NCBI RefSeq assembly: GCF_042680725.1
Contig: NZ_JBHUEK010000020.1
Location: 43,061 to 107,060 of the forward strand
Direction: 5' to 3'
Source of the DNA: Ferdinandcohnia salidurans
GTDB lineage: Bacteria > Bacillota > Bacilli > Bacillales > Bacillaceae_L
DNA length: 64,000 nt
Translations under genes and position numbers: made by a program
In this document: positions 8,189 to 16,994 of the stretch, in pieces
Position numbering within the stretch: position 1 is the first letter of the stretch
Layout: each line of letters starts with the position of its first letter
The notes under the pieces: model-generated
What the model saw: the letters and a program-made list of their open reading frames with translations, nothing else
What the model was told of the DNA's origin: nothing
Databases searched by the model: none

Positions 8189-9577
8189 ATGAAGAAAAAG
8201 TTATACATAGTAGCGTTTCTACTACCAATGTTATTTATGTTAGCCATGCCTGTTGTGGCTGCTGATGATTTTAGGATAGAAGAAGAAAGCATTTATTACA
8301 TAGTGGTCGATCGATTTAATAATGGAGAAAGTATGAATGATCTTGATGTGGATCGTTCAAATCCAATCGCCTACCATGGAGGAGACATTCAGGGGATTAT
8401 TGGAAAACTTGATTACATCAAGGATATGGGGTTTACCTCACTATTATTATCTCCTGTTTTTGAAAATGATTCGAATACATTTTATCCGTATCTTGTAACT
8501 GACAGACAAGAAATCAATAAGCATTTTGGTACGAAGGATGATTTAAAACAACTTGTAAAAGAAGCACATGAGAAGGATATGAAGATTATTCTAGACCTTG
8601 GAATCAATTCAAACGAAGGTCCTCTTGATGGTGAATTAGTACAGACAGCATTAAGCTGGGTTCAAGAAACAGAAATTGACGGATATAAGATAGACCTCAT
8701 AGAAGGGGTTTCACCAAGTTATATTTCTACATTATCAACAGAACTTAAATCTAAACAAGAAAATCTAATCTTAATTGGTGAATCTGCTGGTTTAGATAAT
8801 TTAAGAGAGTTTGAAGCAGCAGGTCTTGATTCAGTTTTCAATCCAACACCTTATGAAGGAATCACGAGTTTTAGTGTTCCAGATCAACCTTTTAACAATG
8901 TAGATACAATATGGGAACAGAATCAAGAATTTGAAAATACTAATTCCTTAATTCATTTCATGGATAACACGAATACAGTTCGATTTACATATTTGGCAAC
9001 GGAAGCAAATGAGCACCCAGCGCCTCGCTTAAAGTCAGGATTGACGTATTTGTTTACAACACCTGGAATTCCTATTGTATTTTATGGAACAGAAATCGCG
9101 TTAAATGGAAGTGAGCCGCCAGACAATCTTGGATTAATGGATTTTCGAACAGACCAAGAGCTTGTTGAATATATAACTTTGCTATCAAAGATTCGTTCAG
9201 GAGTACCAGCATTAACAAAGGGATCCATTGAATTGGTTAAAAATGATGCAGGTTTATTAGTTTTTAAAAGAGAGTTCGAAGGGCAAATCGCGTTTGTGGC
9301 GATTAATAACACAACGAAAACTCAAAGCTTTACTCTAACAACTGATCAAGTTGGAGAAGACAAGGAATTAACCGGACTGATTACGGAGGACCTTATCCGT
9401 TCGATAGATGGTGAATTTCCTGTTGTTGTCAATCGTGATATCTCAGAAGTATTCGTAGTTCGAGACAAAACGAAAATTAATTATACCTTATTCTTTGCTG
9501 TATTTATCGTACCAGTGTTAATGATTGGGTTCATTTATTTAAATAAAAAACGGCATGGACGCCCAAAACCTGAATAA
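8189..9577 (+). CDS. Membrane-anchored, catalytically degenerate GH13 (alpha-amylase-like) protein
   Basis: A 462-residue exported protein. A signal peptide (1-25) is followed by a GH13-type barrel (about 30-345), a beta-sandwich C-domain, a C-terminal membrane helix (about 434-453) and a basic tail (KKRHGRPKPE), so it stays on the outer face of the membrane. The start VDRFNNG and HGGDIQGIIGKLDYIKDMG are typical GH13. The nucleophile Asp (DGYKIDLIEG, about 169) and acid Glu (LIGES, about 198) are present. However, the usual GFRxD Arg is Lys, region I NH is NS, and the third catalytic Asp in DNHD is Asn (DNTN, about 262). Only about 28 residues separate region I and region II, so domain B is missing. 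Start: second of two ATGs. Confidence 0.8.
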   Translation: MKKKLYIVAFLLPMLFMLAMPVVAADDFRIEEESIYYIVVDRFNNGESMNDLDVDRSNPIAYHGGDIQGIIGKLDYIKDMGFTSLLLSPVFENDSNTFYPYLVTDRQEINKHFGTKDDLKQLVKEAHEKDMKIILDLGINSNEGPLDGELVQTALSWVQETEIDGYKIDLIEGVSPSYISTLSTELKSKQENLILIGESAGLDNLREFEAAGLDSVFNPTPYEGITSFSVPDQPFNNVDTIWEQNQEFENTNSLIHFMDNTNTVRFTYLATEANEHPAPRLKSGLTYLFTTPGIPIVFYGTEIALNGSEPPDNLGLMDFRTDQELVEYITLLSKIRSGVPALTKGSIELVKNDAGLLVFKREFEGQIAFVAINNTTKTQSFTLTTDQVGEDKELTGLITEDLIRSIDGEFPVVVNRDISEVFVVRDKTKINYTLFFAVFIVPVLMIGFIYLNKKRHGRPKPE

Positions 9578-9581
9578 TAAG

Positions 9582-9621
9582 GAAAGCATCATCCAATCTT
9601 TGGATGATGCTTTCTTTTTTT
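9582..9621. terminator. Bidirectional terminator between the GH13 gene and the SDR gene
   Basis: A 14-bp perfect stem GAAAGCATCATCCA/TGGATGATGCTTTC followed by TTTTTT. Confidence 0.92.
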
Positions 9622-10486
9622 ATCCATTCACAATTTCTCCACCGTTAACGTGAAGGATTTGGCCTGACATATAGGAAGCATCATCACTTGCTAGGAAGAT
9701 GTAGCATGGAGCGACTTCCTCGGGCTGTCCAGGGCGTTTCATCGGTGTTGTTGAACCAAATTTCGCCACCTGATCACTTGTAAAGGTAGATGGGATAAGT
9801 GGTGTCCAAATTGGTCCAGGAGCTACTCCGTTGACACGGATTCCCTTACCAACCAATTGCATGGAAAGTGACCTTGTAAAAGAAACAACGGCTCCTTTTG
9901 TTGCAGAATAATCAACAAGTTGTTCATTGCCCTTATATGCGGTAACGGATGCAGTATTAATGATGGAACTTCCCTGTTTTAAGTGGGGAAGAGCAGCCTT
10001 CGTTAAATAAAAATAAGAAAAGATATTGGTTCGGAATGTTTTTTCAAGCTGCTCAGCTGTAATAGCAGAAATACTTTTTTGAGGATGCTGTTCAGCTGCA
10101 TTATTGACCAAAACATCTAGCTGTCCAAATGTATCAATTGTTTTCTTTACTATTTCCTTACAGAACTCTTCATTCCCAATATCACCAGATAAAAGTAAGC
10201 ATTTTTGTCCTTCTTCTTCTACTTGGCGCTTTGTTTCCTTAGCATCCTCATGTTCATTTAAATATACGATGACAACATTTGCGCCTTCCTTTGCATAATG
10301 AATCGCAACAGCCTTTCCTATTCCACTATCCCCACCTGTAATAATGGCAACCTTATTTGCTAACTTATTGCTGGCTTGATAGGAATGGTCCTCGGAGACA
10401 GGTCTTGGTATCATTTCCGTTTCTGTACCAGGCTGTTGATTTTGATGTTGTGGAGGCAAAATATTCTTCCCTTGACTGTTAGACAA
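9620..10486 (-). CDS. SDR-family oxidoreductase (YhdF/YdaD type)
   Basis: A 288-residue short-chain dehydrogenase with the long N-terminal extension (LPPQHQNQQPGTETEM) typical of the Bacillus YdaD/YhdF group. It has the Rossmann motif TGGDSGIGK, NNAA, a catalytic S-Y-K (SVTAYKG and YSATKGA) and PGPIWTPL. NAD(P)-dependent oxidation or reduction is expected; substrate unknown. Relatives in B. subtilis belong to the sigma-B general stress regulon, but I see no clear sigma-B promoter here. The TTG at 10486 follows AAGAGGTG by 6 nt and gives the family N-terminus, so it is preferred over the GTG at 10495. Confidence 0.87.
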   Translation of the reverse strand: MSNSQGKNILPPQHQNQQPGTETEMIPRPVSEDHSYQASNKLANKVAIITGGDSGIGKAVAIHYAKEGANVVIVYLNEHEDAKETKRQVEEEGQKCLLLSGDIGNEEFCKEIVKKTIDTFGQLDVLVNNAAEQHPQKSISAITAEQLEKTFRTNIFSYFYLTKAALPHLKQGSSIINTASVTAYKGNEQLVDYSATKGAVVSFTRSLSMQLVGKGIRVNGVAPGPIWTPLIPSTFTSDQVAKFGSTTPMKRPGQPEEVAPCYIFLASDDASYMSGQILHVNGGEIVNG

Positions 10487-10642
10487 AATAAACACCTCTT
10501 TTATGTAGTAACTGCACCTTACTTACTTTTTTATAAAAGGGCCATTAATATACATTCAGGATAAATATTAAGTATTTATAAAAAATCAAAAAGCGCTACA
10601 AACATCCGATATAATGAAAATAGATAGAAAGAGGGGTTATCC

Positions 10643-11359
10643 ATGGAAAAACCTGAAAAGATTCTACTTGTTGAAGATGATAAGGAAATCGCCCGTATTG
10701 TTTGCGATCATTTACGGAAAGAAGGCTATACCGTAACATGGGCATCGACTGGAAAAGAAGGGTGGGAGGATTTTAAAGCGGATAAATTTGACCTTGCCTT
10801 AATTGATTTAATGTTACCTGAAATGGATGGGTATACATTATGTAAAACCATTCGATTGGAAAGTGAAATTCCTTTACTCATTTTAAGTGCACGAAATGAG
10901 GATGAAAGCAAAATAAAAGGCTTAAATATTGGGGCTGATGATTATGTAACAAAGCCATTTAGTCTTGAGGAATTGAGTGCGAGAATTAGCTCCCATTTAA
11001 GAAGATACAGAAGATACAACAACAAGACAGTAAATGATAATCGCATTACTTATATGAATGGCTTGACCATTGATTTTACAAATGATCTTGTTTATTTAAA
11101 CGGTGACGTTGTCCAGATAAGCTCTAAGGAGAGAGAGTTATTGTTTCTCTTAGCAAAGAATCCATTACAAACTTTTTCGAAGACAGAGATTTATGAGCAT
11201 ATTTGGCAGCAGGAAGATGTCGACGGAAATAATACAGTCACTGTTCATATTAAAAGTTTACGATCTAAATTAACGGATGATACACGATCTGCAAAGTTTA
11301 TCCAAACGGTCTGGGGCGTTGGCTATCGTTTTATAGGAGAACACTTGTATGAGAATTAA
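10643..11359 (+). CDS. OmpR/PhoB-family response regulator
   Basis: 238 residues. The receiver domain (5-118) has the acidic pair ED-D (11-13), phospho-acceptor Asp55 (ALIDLMLPEMDG) and Lys (VTKPFS). A winged-helix DNA-binding domain follows (about 140-235, ending TVWGVGYRF). First gene of a six-gene operon. It overlaps the kinase gene by 11 nt, which suggests translational coupling. It probably autoregulates the operon. A TATAAT sits at 10610-10615, 27 bp before the start, with no good -35, as expected for an activator-dependent promoter. Confidence 0.92.
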   Translation: MEKPEKILLVEDDKEIARIVCDHLRKEGYTVTWASTGKEGWEDFKADKFDLALIDLMLPEMDGYTLCKTIRLESEIPLLILSARNEDESKIKGLNIGADDYVTKPFSLEELSARISSHLRRYRRYNNKTVNDNRITYMNGLTIDFTNDLVYLNGDVVQISSKERELLFLLAKNPLQTFSKTEIYEHIWQQEDVDGNNTVTVHIKSLRSKLTDDTRSAKFIQTVWGVGYRFIGEHLYEN

Positions 11360-12812
11360 GCAGTGGTTGATGATTAGCTTTTTTATTGTAATGCTACTTC
11401 CGGTTGTTACTCTTTATTTTCTTTATATAAGTATAAGTAACCTTGATGATAAGCAAGCATTTGTGGAATACGTTGAGATGACCAATAAAATGGAGGAAAT
11501 TGCGCCACAACTCCTGGATCCCAATTTATACAGACCACAATCAAAAGAAATGTATGATTCTGTTCAAGCTTTAACAAATGAATCTATCAAAATCACATTA
11601 TATCGAGCTGATGGAGTCGTTTTGTTTTCTAGTTTACCTGAGCCAGGTTCATATGGATTTCCTACGATAAACATGGAACAGGTATATCGAAATTTAAATG
11701 ATCTCCAAAAGAATGCTCGTACTTATTCGTTGAAAAAACCTGTTAGTAAAGATGGCAATGTTGTTGGAATTTTTGAAATATCCATTGCTAGAGACGAGTG
11801 GATAGAAGGGGTAACAAATCGTTATATCTATTTGGGTGTACTTTTTAGTATCTTTTTTATCCTACTCTATACGATTGTAGTGATTCTATTAAATCGAAAG
11901 TTGAATCGTCCTTTAAGCCAGTTGCAAGCTCAAATGACTGCTTTTGCAAATGGGGAAAGTCCCTCAACTCAAATTCGTGAATCAAATGATGAAATAGGGG
12001 ATTTAATTAAACATTTTTGGAAAATGAAAGCACAAATTGAACAAACACAAGAGGCATTAGCTGTTCAACAAAAGGAAAAAGAATTTATTGTGGCGTCATT
12101 ATCACATGATTTAAAAACACCATTAACAGTGATACAGGCTTATACTGAAGTCCTCCAGAATGATCGAACGCTAACCGAGAATGAAAGGGCAGAATATAAG
12201 GAAATCTTATTTCAGAAGCTTGAGTACATGAAACGTATGCTTGATGACTTAACAATGTATACTGCATTACAATCCTCTAAACAACGGACAGAGCTTGTTA
12301 AAGTAGAAGGGGAAGAATATTTTGAGATGTTGTTATCAGGATATGATGAACCATGTATTCGAAAAGACGTTTCACTACATGTACTTCAATCTGTAAAAAA
12401 ATCCTATAAGATTGACCCAAAACAAATGGTAAGGGTTGTAGATAACATCATGGGTAATGCCATTCGTCATACTGAAAAAGGAAAACAAATTTGGCTTGCT
12501 GCTATTTCAAGTGACACAAAACTACCAGATTGGGTATTTAAAGAATTTCAGGTAGAACTTGAAACTTGGAGAAAAGCAGGCACCGTCATTTTAATTCAAA
12601 ACGAGGGAATAGGAATCCCGAAAGAACAATTGGACAAAGTATTTCAACCCTTTTATCAGGCAGAGGATGCTAGAAATAATGGTGGAAGTTCTGGGTTAGG
12701 ACTTAGTATTTCAAAAATGTTAATAGAACAACAAAACGGAAAAATTGGAATCTGGTCAGCGGAAAAAGATGGGACATTACTGGCTTGCTGGATTAGGGAA
12801 GGAAGGGATTAA
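11349..12812 (+). CDS. Membrane sensor histidine kinase, partner of the upstream regulator
   Basis: 487 residues. TM1 (about 7-28), an extracytoplasmic sensor domain of about 125 residues, TM2 (about 160-181), HAMP (182-235), HisKA with His253 (SLSHDLKTPLT), and HATPase with the N box (DNIMGNAIRHTEKG), G1 (NEGIGIP) and G2 (GSSGLGLSI). Expected to autophosphorylate and control the regulator encoded just before it. The following genes encode a lipoprotein and a membrane protease, so envelope stress is a reasonable guess for the signal. This is inference only. Confidence 0.92.
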   Translation: MRIKQWLMISFFIVMLLPVVTLYFLYISISNLDDKQAFVEYVEMTNKMEEIAPQLLDPNLYRPQSKEMYDSVQALTNESIKITLYRADGVVLFSSLPEPGSYGFPTINMEQVYRNLNDLQKNARTYSLKKPVSKDGNVVGIFEISIARDEWIEGVTNRYIYLGVLFSIFFILLYTIVVILLNRKLNRPLSQLQAQMTAFANGESPSTQIRESNDEIGDLIKHFWKMKAQIEQTQEALAVQQKEKEFIVASLSHDLKTPLTVIQAYTEVLQNDRTLTENERAEYKEILFQKLEYMKRMLDDLTMYTALQSSKQRTELVKVEGEEYFEMLLSGYDEPCIRKDVSLHVLQSVKKSYKIDPKQMVRVVDNIMGNAIRHTEKGKQIWLAAISSDTKLPDWVFKEFQVELETWRKAGTVILIQNEGIGIPKEQLDKVFQPFYQAEDARNNGGSSGLGLSISKMLIEQQNGKIGIWSAEKDGTLLACWIREGRD

Positions 12813-12813
12813 T

Positions 12814-13890
12814 ATGAAGAAAAAACGATTCTTACTAATTGCTATTCTAATAATGGGGATTTTATCAGGTTGTAAAGGGGATATGGCTGTGTCATCAGAA
12901 GAAATTGTCACAAAAGTCTTATCAGCAAAGGAAGGTAAGCTTTCTTATTATGGAGAAGGTGTCATAAAGCTTGAGACAAATGGTGAGGTCACTGAAGATG
13001 CTAGTTTTAAAGAGTACGCTGCAGAAGATGGAAAACGAAAAATCATTACAACAGGTCTTACGAATGACCTTGAATCATATGTGTTAAACGACGGAAAACA
13101 AGTGATTTCCTATGAAACGGGGAGTGAAACGGCATTAAGTATCGATCTAACAGAGGAAGGTATGCCTTTATTAGATGCTTCACCGAAAGAACAACTCATG
13201 ACAACGCTAGATGCTATTAAAAAAACACATGAATATGAAATTGTTGGTGAAGAAAAATTAGTAGATTTAGATGTATATCATATAAAGGCAACGCCGAATA
13301 CAGATTCTAATTTATTTGGAGAAGTTGAATTCTGGATTGATCAAAAGACTTGGTTTGTAGTGAAATCGATGTCTGTCGTTGGAGATACGAAATCTGTTTT
13401 TGAATATAAAGTGCTCGATTTTTCACCAAATTTTAAGCAGGATACCTTCACTTTAGATATACCTGAAAATGTGAAAATTACCCCAATTGAGTCACAATTT
13501 GAACCTTCTTATGGGTCACTTGAAGATGCACAAACAGCATTAGCACAACCATTCCTTGTTTTCTTGGGGGAAGACTTGACTGTCGATAATGTTGAAGTTA
13601 TAAACCTTCAAGGAGTAGTCAATCGTCCAGAAATTACTGTTTATTATTTATATGAAGCTGTACCTTCTGTATTAGTATCAATCTTTCCAACTCCAGAAGA
13701 TGCAGGAACGGAAATTAAACCTGGAAAATGGCAAGTGCGTGGCCAGAATGCAGAATATGATGATTTTATTGATGCCTTAAGCTGGGATGAGAATGGTCTG
13801 CGTTATACAATTCTCATTCAAAATCCTGATCTTGCTATGGAAGATATTCTCGAAATGACGGAAAAAATGGTACTTAATAATGAAATGTAG
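12814..13890 (+). CDS. LolA/MucB-like lipoprotein in the two-component operon
   Basis: 358 residues. The signal peptide has lipobox ILSGC (Cys about 19). Residues about 25-220 resemble the LolA/RseB-type half-barrel (YYGEGVIKLETNGE, then VEFWIDQKTWFVVKS). The C-terminal part looks DUF4367-like (LRYTILIQNPDLAMEDILEM). It would be anchored on the outer leaflet of the membrane. It begins one base after the kinase stop, and the M48 gene follows with no gap. RseB-like proteins elsewhere sense mislocalised lipids or control kinases, so a role as co-sensor is possible. ATG at 12814 with GGAAGGG SD. Confidence 0.72.
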   Translation: MKKKRFLLIAILIMGILSGCKGDMAVSSEEIVTKVLSAKEGKLSYYGEGVIKLETNGEVTEDASFKEYAAEDGKRKIITTGLTNDLESYVLNDGKQVISYETGSETALSIDLTEEGMPLLDASPKEQLMTTLDAIKKTHEYEIVGEEKLVDLDVYHIKATPNTDSNLFGEVEFWIDQKTWFVVKSMSVVGDTKSVFEYKVLDFSPNFKQDTFTLDIPENVKITPIESQFEPSYGSLEDAQTALAQPFLVFLGEDLTVDNVEVINLQGVVNRPEITVYYLYEAVPSVLVSIFPTPEDAGTEIKPGKWQVRGQNAEYDDFIDALSWDENGLRYTILIQNPDLAMEDILEMTEKMVLNNEM

Positions 13891-15615
13891 GTGGGGCCAT
13901 TGCTGCCAAGTTGGAATTTGATCGTATTGTATCTATTAGTAGGGGCCGGAATCCAAATCTTTGGTTTGGTTTTCGGTAAGTTAAATAAAAAAGTAGGAAC
14001 GACAATTGAAATACTCCTAGCTCTTCTTTCAGTCGGGTTTGTTTTTTATCAATTTTCCTTTATGAATGGGTTCATCTATATCGCGTTTATTTCAAGTGGC
14101 TATTTTCTAGCAATCTCTCTAACTACAGGAGATGAAAAACGTATTGAAATCGAAAATGAATTACGTCAGATAGTAGTGGAGGAAATCACTTTAGAACGTA
14201 ATTTGAAGAGAATTGCATCCGATATATTAATGACTGGATTAGTTGTGTTTGGTGGTATCATGTTTTACATCTTTGGTCCTGAATATAGTCCGTTAAAATA
14301 CATTATTGTTTTCGGACTGGTCAGTACATTTACAGAAGTCATAAAAAGAATCGGCAGTTATGCAACTGTACAAATATTTTTTGACATAGAAGAAAAGCAA
14401 TTATATCTCACCTCACGCTTTGAATCTCGAAAGATTCCAATAGAAGATTTAGAGGAAGTGAAACTAGAAACGAATGTAGACTTGTTAAAGCTTCATCCAT
14501 TATTTACGATGTTTTCTTCTAATACTGATTTGACAACAAACTTTCAGAAGGTATTACGAATATCTGTACCTGGTGAAACAATTTATTTAACGATCCTAGA
14601 ACCGGAAAAATGGAAAAGAACGTTCGAGGAAATGACCAAGGTTGAGGAAAGTGTGAAAGAGCCACAAATCGTTCTACCATTTTGGCATCGAAAAAATTTA
14701 AAACGATTAATTGGAAAGCTTTATTTTGCAACAACCGTAAAAGGTATATCAGCCTATACAGGTTTACTTCTCCTTTTATATTATTTCGAAGTTGCGCCTT
14801 GGATCATGGTTACCGTCATTTTAGCCTATTGGCTTTTTAATCTATATATTTCGGACCAGGTTTTAAAAGTAGCAATGGATGCAAAGGAGACTAAGAATCC
14901 ACAACTAATTGAAACATCCCAACGGATTTTTGAAAAGGCCGGTGTTCCGAATATCCGCCTGTATGAAACCGAAAGCAGCGAGTATAATGGCCTTGCGACA
15001 GGTATGAATATTGGTAAAGCGATGGTTACCCTAACTACTGCTACTTTAAAATTACCATCTGAGGCAATAGAAGGTATCCTTGCCCATGAAGCAATTCATG
15101 TTAAAAAGCGCGATGTGTTGTGGGGACAGCTTTGGAGACTCTGTTATTTGTTAATTGTTCTTGTTGTGGTTTTGTCCATTCAAAAATATATTGCAAACAT
15201 TGAAGATTATAGTATACCTATTTTCTTATTAATTTGGGTTTTAATGATTCTATTCCCGATCATCCAATCTTTTTGTTCGCAGTGGATGGAAGTCCGTGCA
15301 GATCACCTTGGAGCATCGCTTCTAGATGGGGGAAGTGAGCAAATGTCAATCAGTTTAATCGCTTTATCAGAGAAACAGGACGAAGCCATTAATAAATCAC
15401 TTTCATATAGTACGGTTCTAAAGGGCGAGAAAGATGAGCCAAAGTCATCGATTGAGCGAGATTCACTATTATGGAGGTTTGTTGAATTTCAGTTCATGCT
15501 TCACCCACCGATGTATTGGAGAGTCCAGTCCTTAAGAGAAAACAAAGCGGGCTGGGGGAGGAAAATCCGAAATCGCTGGATGGTTGATCGTATGAAAGAG
15601 TCAGTATCTAGATAG
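13891..15615 (+). CDS. M48-family (HtpX/Ste24-like) membrane metallopeptidase
   Basis: About 574 residues. The N-terminal half has five or so membrane segments and a soluble PH-like stretch (about 165-250). The catalytic half has HExxH (AHEAIH, His399-Glu400-His403) and a downstream metal-ligand motif EVRADHLGASLL. These zinc proteases degrade damaged membrane proteins. It starts with GTG directly at the preceding stop codon. A TTG at 13900 is an alternative with a slightly better SD (AGGTGGGG). Translational coupling with the lipoprotein is likely. The extra N-terminal membrane half is longer than that of canonical HtpX (about 290 residues). Confidence 0.82.
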   Translation: MGPLLPSWNLIVLYLLVGAGIQIFGLVFGKLNKKVGTTIEILLALLSVGFVFYQFSFMNGFIYIAFISSGYFLAISLTTGDEKRIEIENELRQIVVEEITLERNLKRIASDILMTGLVVFGGIMFYIFGPEYSPLKYIIVFGLVSTFTEVIKRIGSYATVQIFFDIEEKQLYLTSRFESRKIPIEDLEEVKLETNVDLLKLHPLFTMFSSNTDLTTNFQKVLRISVPGETIYLTILEPEKWKRTFEEMTKVEESVKEPQIVLPFWHRKNLKRLIGKLYFATTVKGISAYTGLLLLLYYFEVAPWIMVTVILAYWLFNLYISDQVLKVAMDAKETKNPQLIETSQRIFEKAGVPNIRLYETESSEYNGLATGMNIGKAMVTLTTATLKLPSEAIEGILAHEAIHVKKRDVLWGQLWRLCYLLIVLVVVLSIQKYIANIEDYSIPIFLLIWVLMILFPIIQSFCSQWMEVRADHLGASLLDGGSEQMSISLIALSEKQDEAINKSLSYSTVLKGEKDEPKSSIERDSLLWRFVEFQFMLHPPMYWRVQSLRENKAGWGRKIRNRWMVDRMKESVSR

Positions 15616-15628
15616 AAGAGGTGAGGTT

Positions 15629-15775
15629 ATGAAAATCGCAAAGGTATTATTTGTCCTTGGGGCGCTTGTTTTTCCGTTAGGTATTTACTTATCGTCATAT
15701 ACCCCCGTAGGAGTGGTTTTAGCGATTGCAGGGGGACTTACAGTTTTCTTGAGTACACCTGCTATACAATCATAG
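15629..15775 (+). CDS. 48-residue membrane miniprotein
   Basis: An ORF below common length cut-offs with a strong SD (AGAGGTGAGG) 5 nt before ATG. The product has two short hydrophobic segments (IAKVLFVLGALVFPLGIYL and VGVVLAIAGGLTVFL). It sits 13 bp after the protease gene and 16 bp before the next small ORF, so it belongs to the operon. I do not recognise a family. It may regulate the kinase or the protease. Confidence 0.65.
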   Translation: MKIAKVLFVLGALVFPLGIYLSSYTPVGVVLAIAGGLTVFLSTPAIQS

Positions 15776-15791
15776 AGTAGGAGTTGAGAAA

Positions 15792-15995
15792 ATGGATTTC
15801 CTGAGTGTAAATGATTGGATCACCCCGACAAATCCATATGCTTCTCTCGTTTTTGGCTTGCTGTTTACGATTTTGGTTGGGGGCGTCGTTTGGATAGATA
15901 CAAGGAAATTAAAAACTCTTCTTATAGTGCTTTTTACAGGCAGTATTGTATCAATCGTGGGCGTAATTGTTCTGCAAGTTGTTGGTTTTTACTAA
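15792..15995 (+). CDS. 67-residue membrane protein, last gene of the two-component operon
   Basis: Two predicted membrane helices (ASLVFGLLFTILVGGVVWI and TLLIVLFTGSIVSIVGVIVL) with a short basic link (DTRKLK). SD TAGGAG upstream of the ATG. No family recognised. The terminator begins shortly after it, so this closes the six-gene operon. Confidence 0.65.
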   Translation: MDFLSVNDWITPTNPYASLVFGLLFTILVGGVVWIDTRKLKTLLIVLFTGSIVSIVGVIVLQVVGFY

Positions 15996-16007
15996 GTTTA
16001 AATCAGG

Positions 16008-16037
16008 AGACTATCCTCAAGGGGTGGTCTTCTTTTT
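16008..16037 (+). terminator. Terminator of the two-component/M48 operon
   Basis: GACTATCC/GGGTGGTC stem using two or three G-U pairs, followed by TTCTTTTT. Confidence 0.7.
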
Positions 16038-16084
16038 ATTGCTTTTTTAGAAAGAGTACATTTGATTGAGAGCATAGTAATTAC

Positions 16085-16290
16085 CTCTCTGTTTTTCCAT
16101 ATTCAACCAAATGAGATGTGATAAAAGATGCTTATGCAATGGGATTTTCCGTATTTATCCAAAAGTATAGTCAAAAAAGGCGTTTATGCTATTGGTTTTT
16201 CCATAATCATACAAAAGTGCAATCATAAAAGGTGTTTATGCCATATGTATTTCCATAAACTACTAAAAGTCCAACCATAAACAAAGTTTT
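16085..16290 (-). repeat. Degenerate 52-bp tandem repeat array (about four units)
   Basis: The anchor TTTTCC/TTTCC recurs with its CC at 16097, 16149, 16201 and 16253, an exact 52-bp period. A fifth degenerate copy is near 16300. Each unit carries an (A)AAAAGNNNANTC-type stretch and TTATGC. On the minus strand the units align with the longer array at 56198-56795 (shared CTTTTG, GGAAAA, AGCATAA in the same order and spacing). The arrays therefore form one dispersed family. The rest of the 16041-16437 interval shows no gene. Confidence 0.8.
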
Positions 16291-16437
16291 TTTACTTTTC
16301 CTTGATATCCATTTCATATTCAAAGGCTCGAACAATTGACTTCAAGCAACAATGTTTTAAAAATCCCCTTTAATAAAAAGGAATTCCATTAGATTTAAAG
16401 AATAGATATTAGATACTAATTCGAGATGGAGGGTTTT

Positions 16438-16947
16438 ATGGGATTTAATATTAGGCCTGCTAGAAAAGAGGATGCATTACAGTTAATTGAACATACAAAA
16501 ATCGTTCTTAATGAATCCACATACATGCTGACGTCACCTGAAGAATTTAACACAAGTATGGAGGATGAGGAGAAATGGATTGAGGAACATTCAAAGCCAG
16601 GGAATTTAATCATTGTAGCCGAAAAAGATGGGAAAATTGTTGGCAATTTAAATTTTAAGACATCGAAACGGAAGCGCCTTTCTCATCTAGGTTACTTTGG
16701 GATAAGTATTCAAGAATCGTATTGTAATCAGGGTATTGGCAGCAACCTAATGAGTTATCTCCTTGATTGGGCACATGAAGTGCCTGGACTTGAAAAGGTA
16801 TGTCTCGAGGTGTTTTCACATAATCATAGAGCAATCCATCTATATAAAAAATTTGGCTTCCAAGAGGAAGGGCGAAAAGTTAAGTTTGTTAAATTTAGTG
16901 ATACACATTATGAAGATGAAATCATAATGTATAAATTTGTAAAATAA
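16438..16947 (+). CDS. GNAT-family N-acetyltransferase
   Basis: A 169-residue Gcn5-related acetyltransferase. It starts FNIRPARKEDALQLIEH and has the acetyl-CoA-binding motif (IQESYCNQGIGSNLM, Q/RxxGxG/A type), then HNHRAIHLYKKFGFQEEGR, typical of the RimI/SpeG-like group. It would transfer an acetyl group to an amine or a protein N-terminus; substrate unknown. The ATG at 16438 follows GGAGGG. An in-frame ATG at 16426 lies upstream of that SD. Confidence 0.87.
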   Translation: MGFNIRPARKEDALQLIEHTKIVLNESTYMLTSPEEFNTSMEDEEKWIEEHSKPGNLIIVAEKDGKIVGNLNFKTSKRKRLSHLGYFGISIQESYCNQGIGSNLMSYLLDWAHEVPGLEKVCLEVFSHNHRAIHLYKKFGFQEEGRKVKFVKFSDTHYEDEIIMYKFVK

Positions 16948-16994
16948 CCATGGATGTATGATAAGATTAAGAAAAGGTAATAGGAGGAGAAAAC

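Noticed and set aside
16041..16437. Possible CRISPR array because of regular repeats
   Set aside because: There are no conserved direct repeats with unique spacers. The whole 52-bp unit repeats, it is degenerate, and there are no cas genes.
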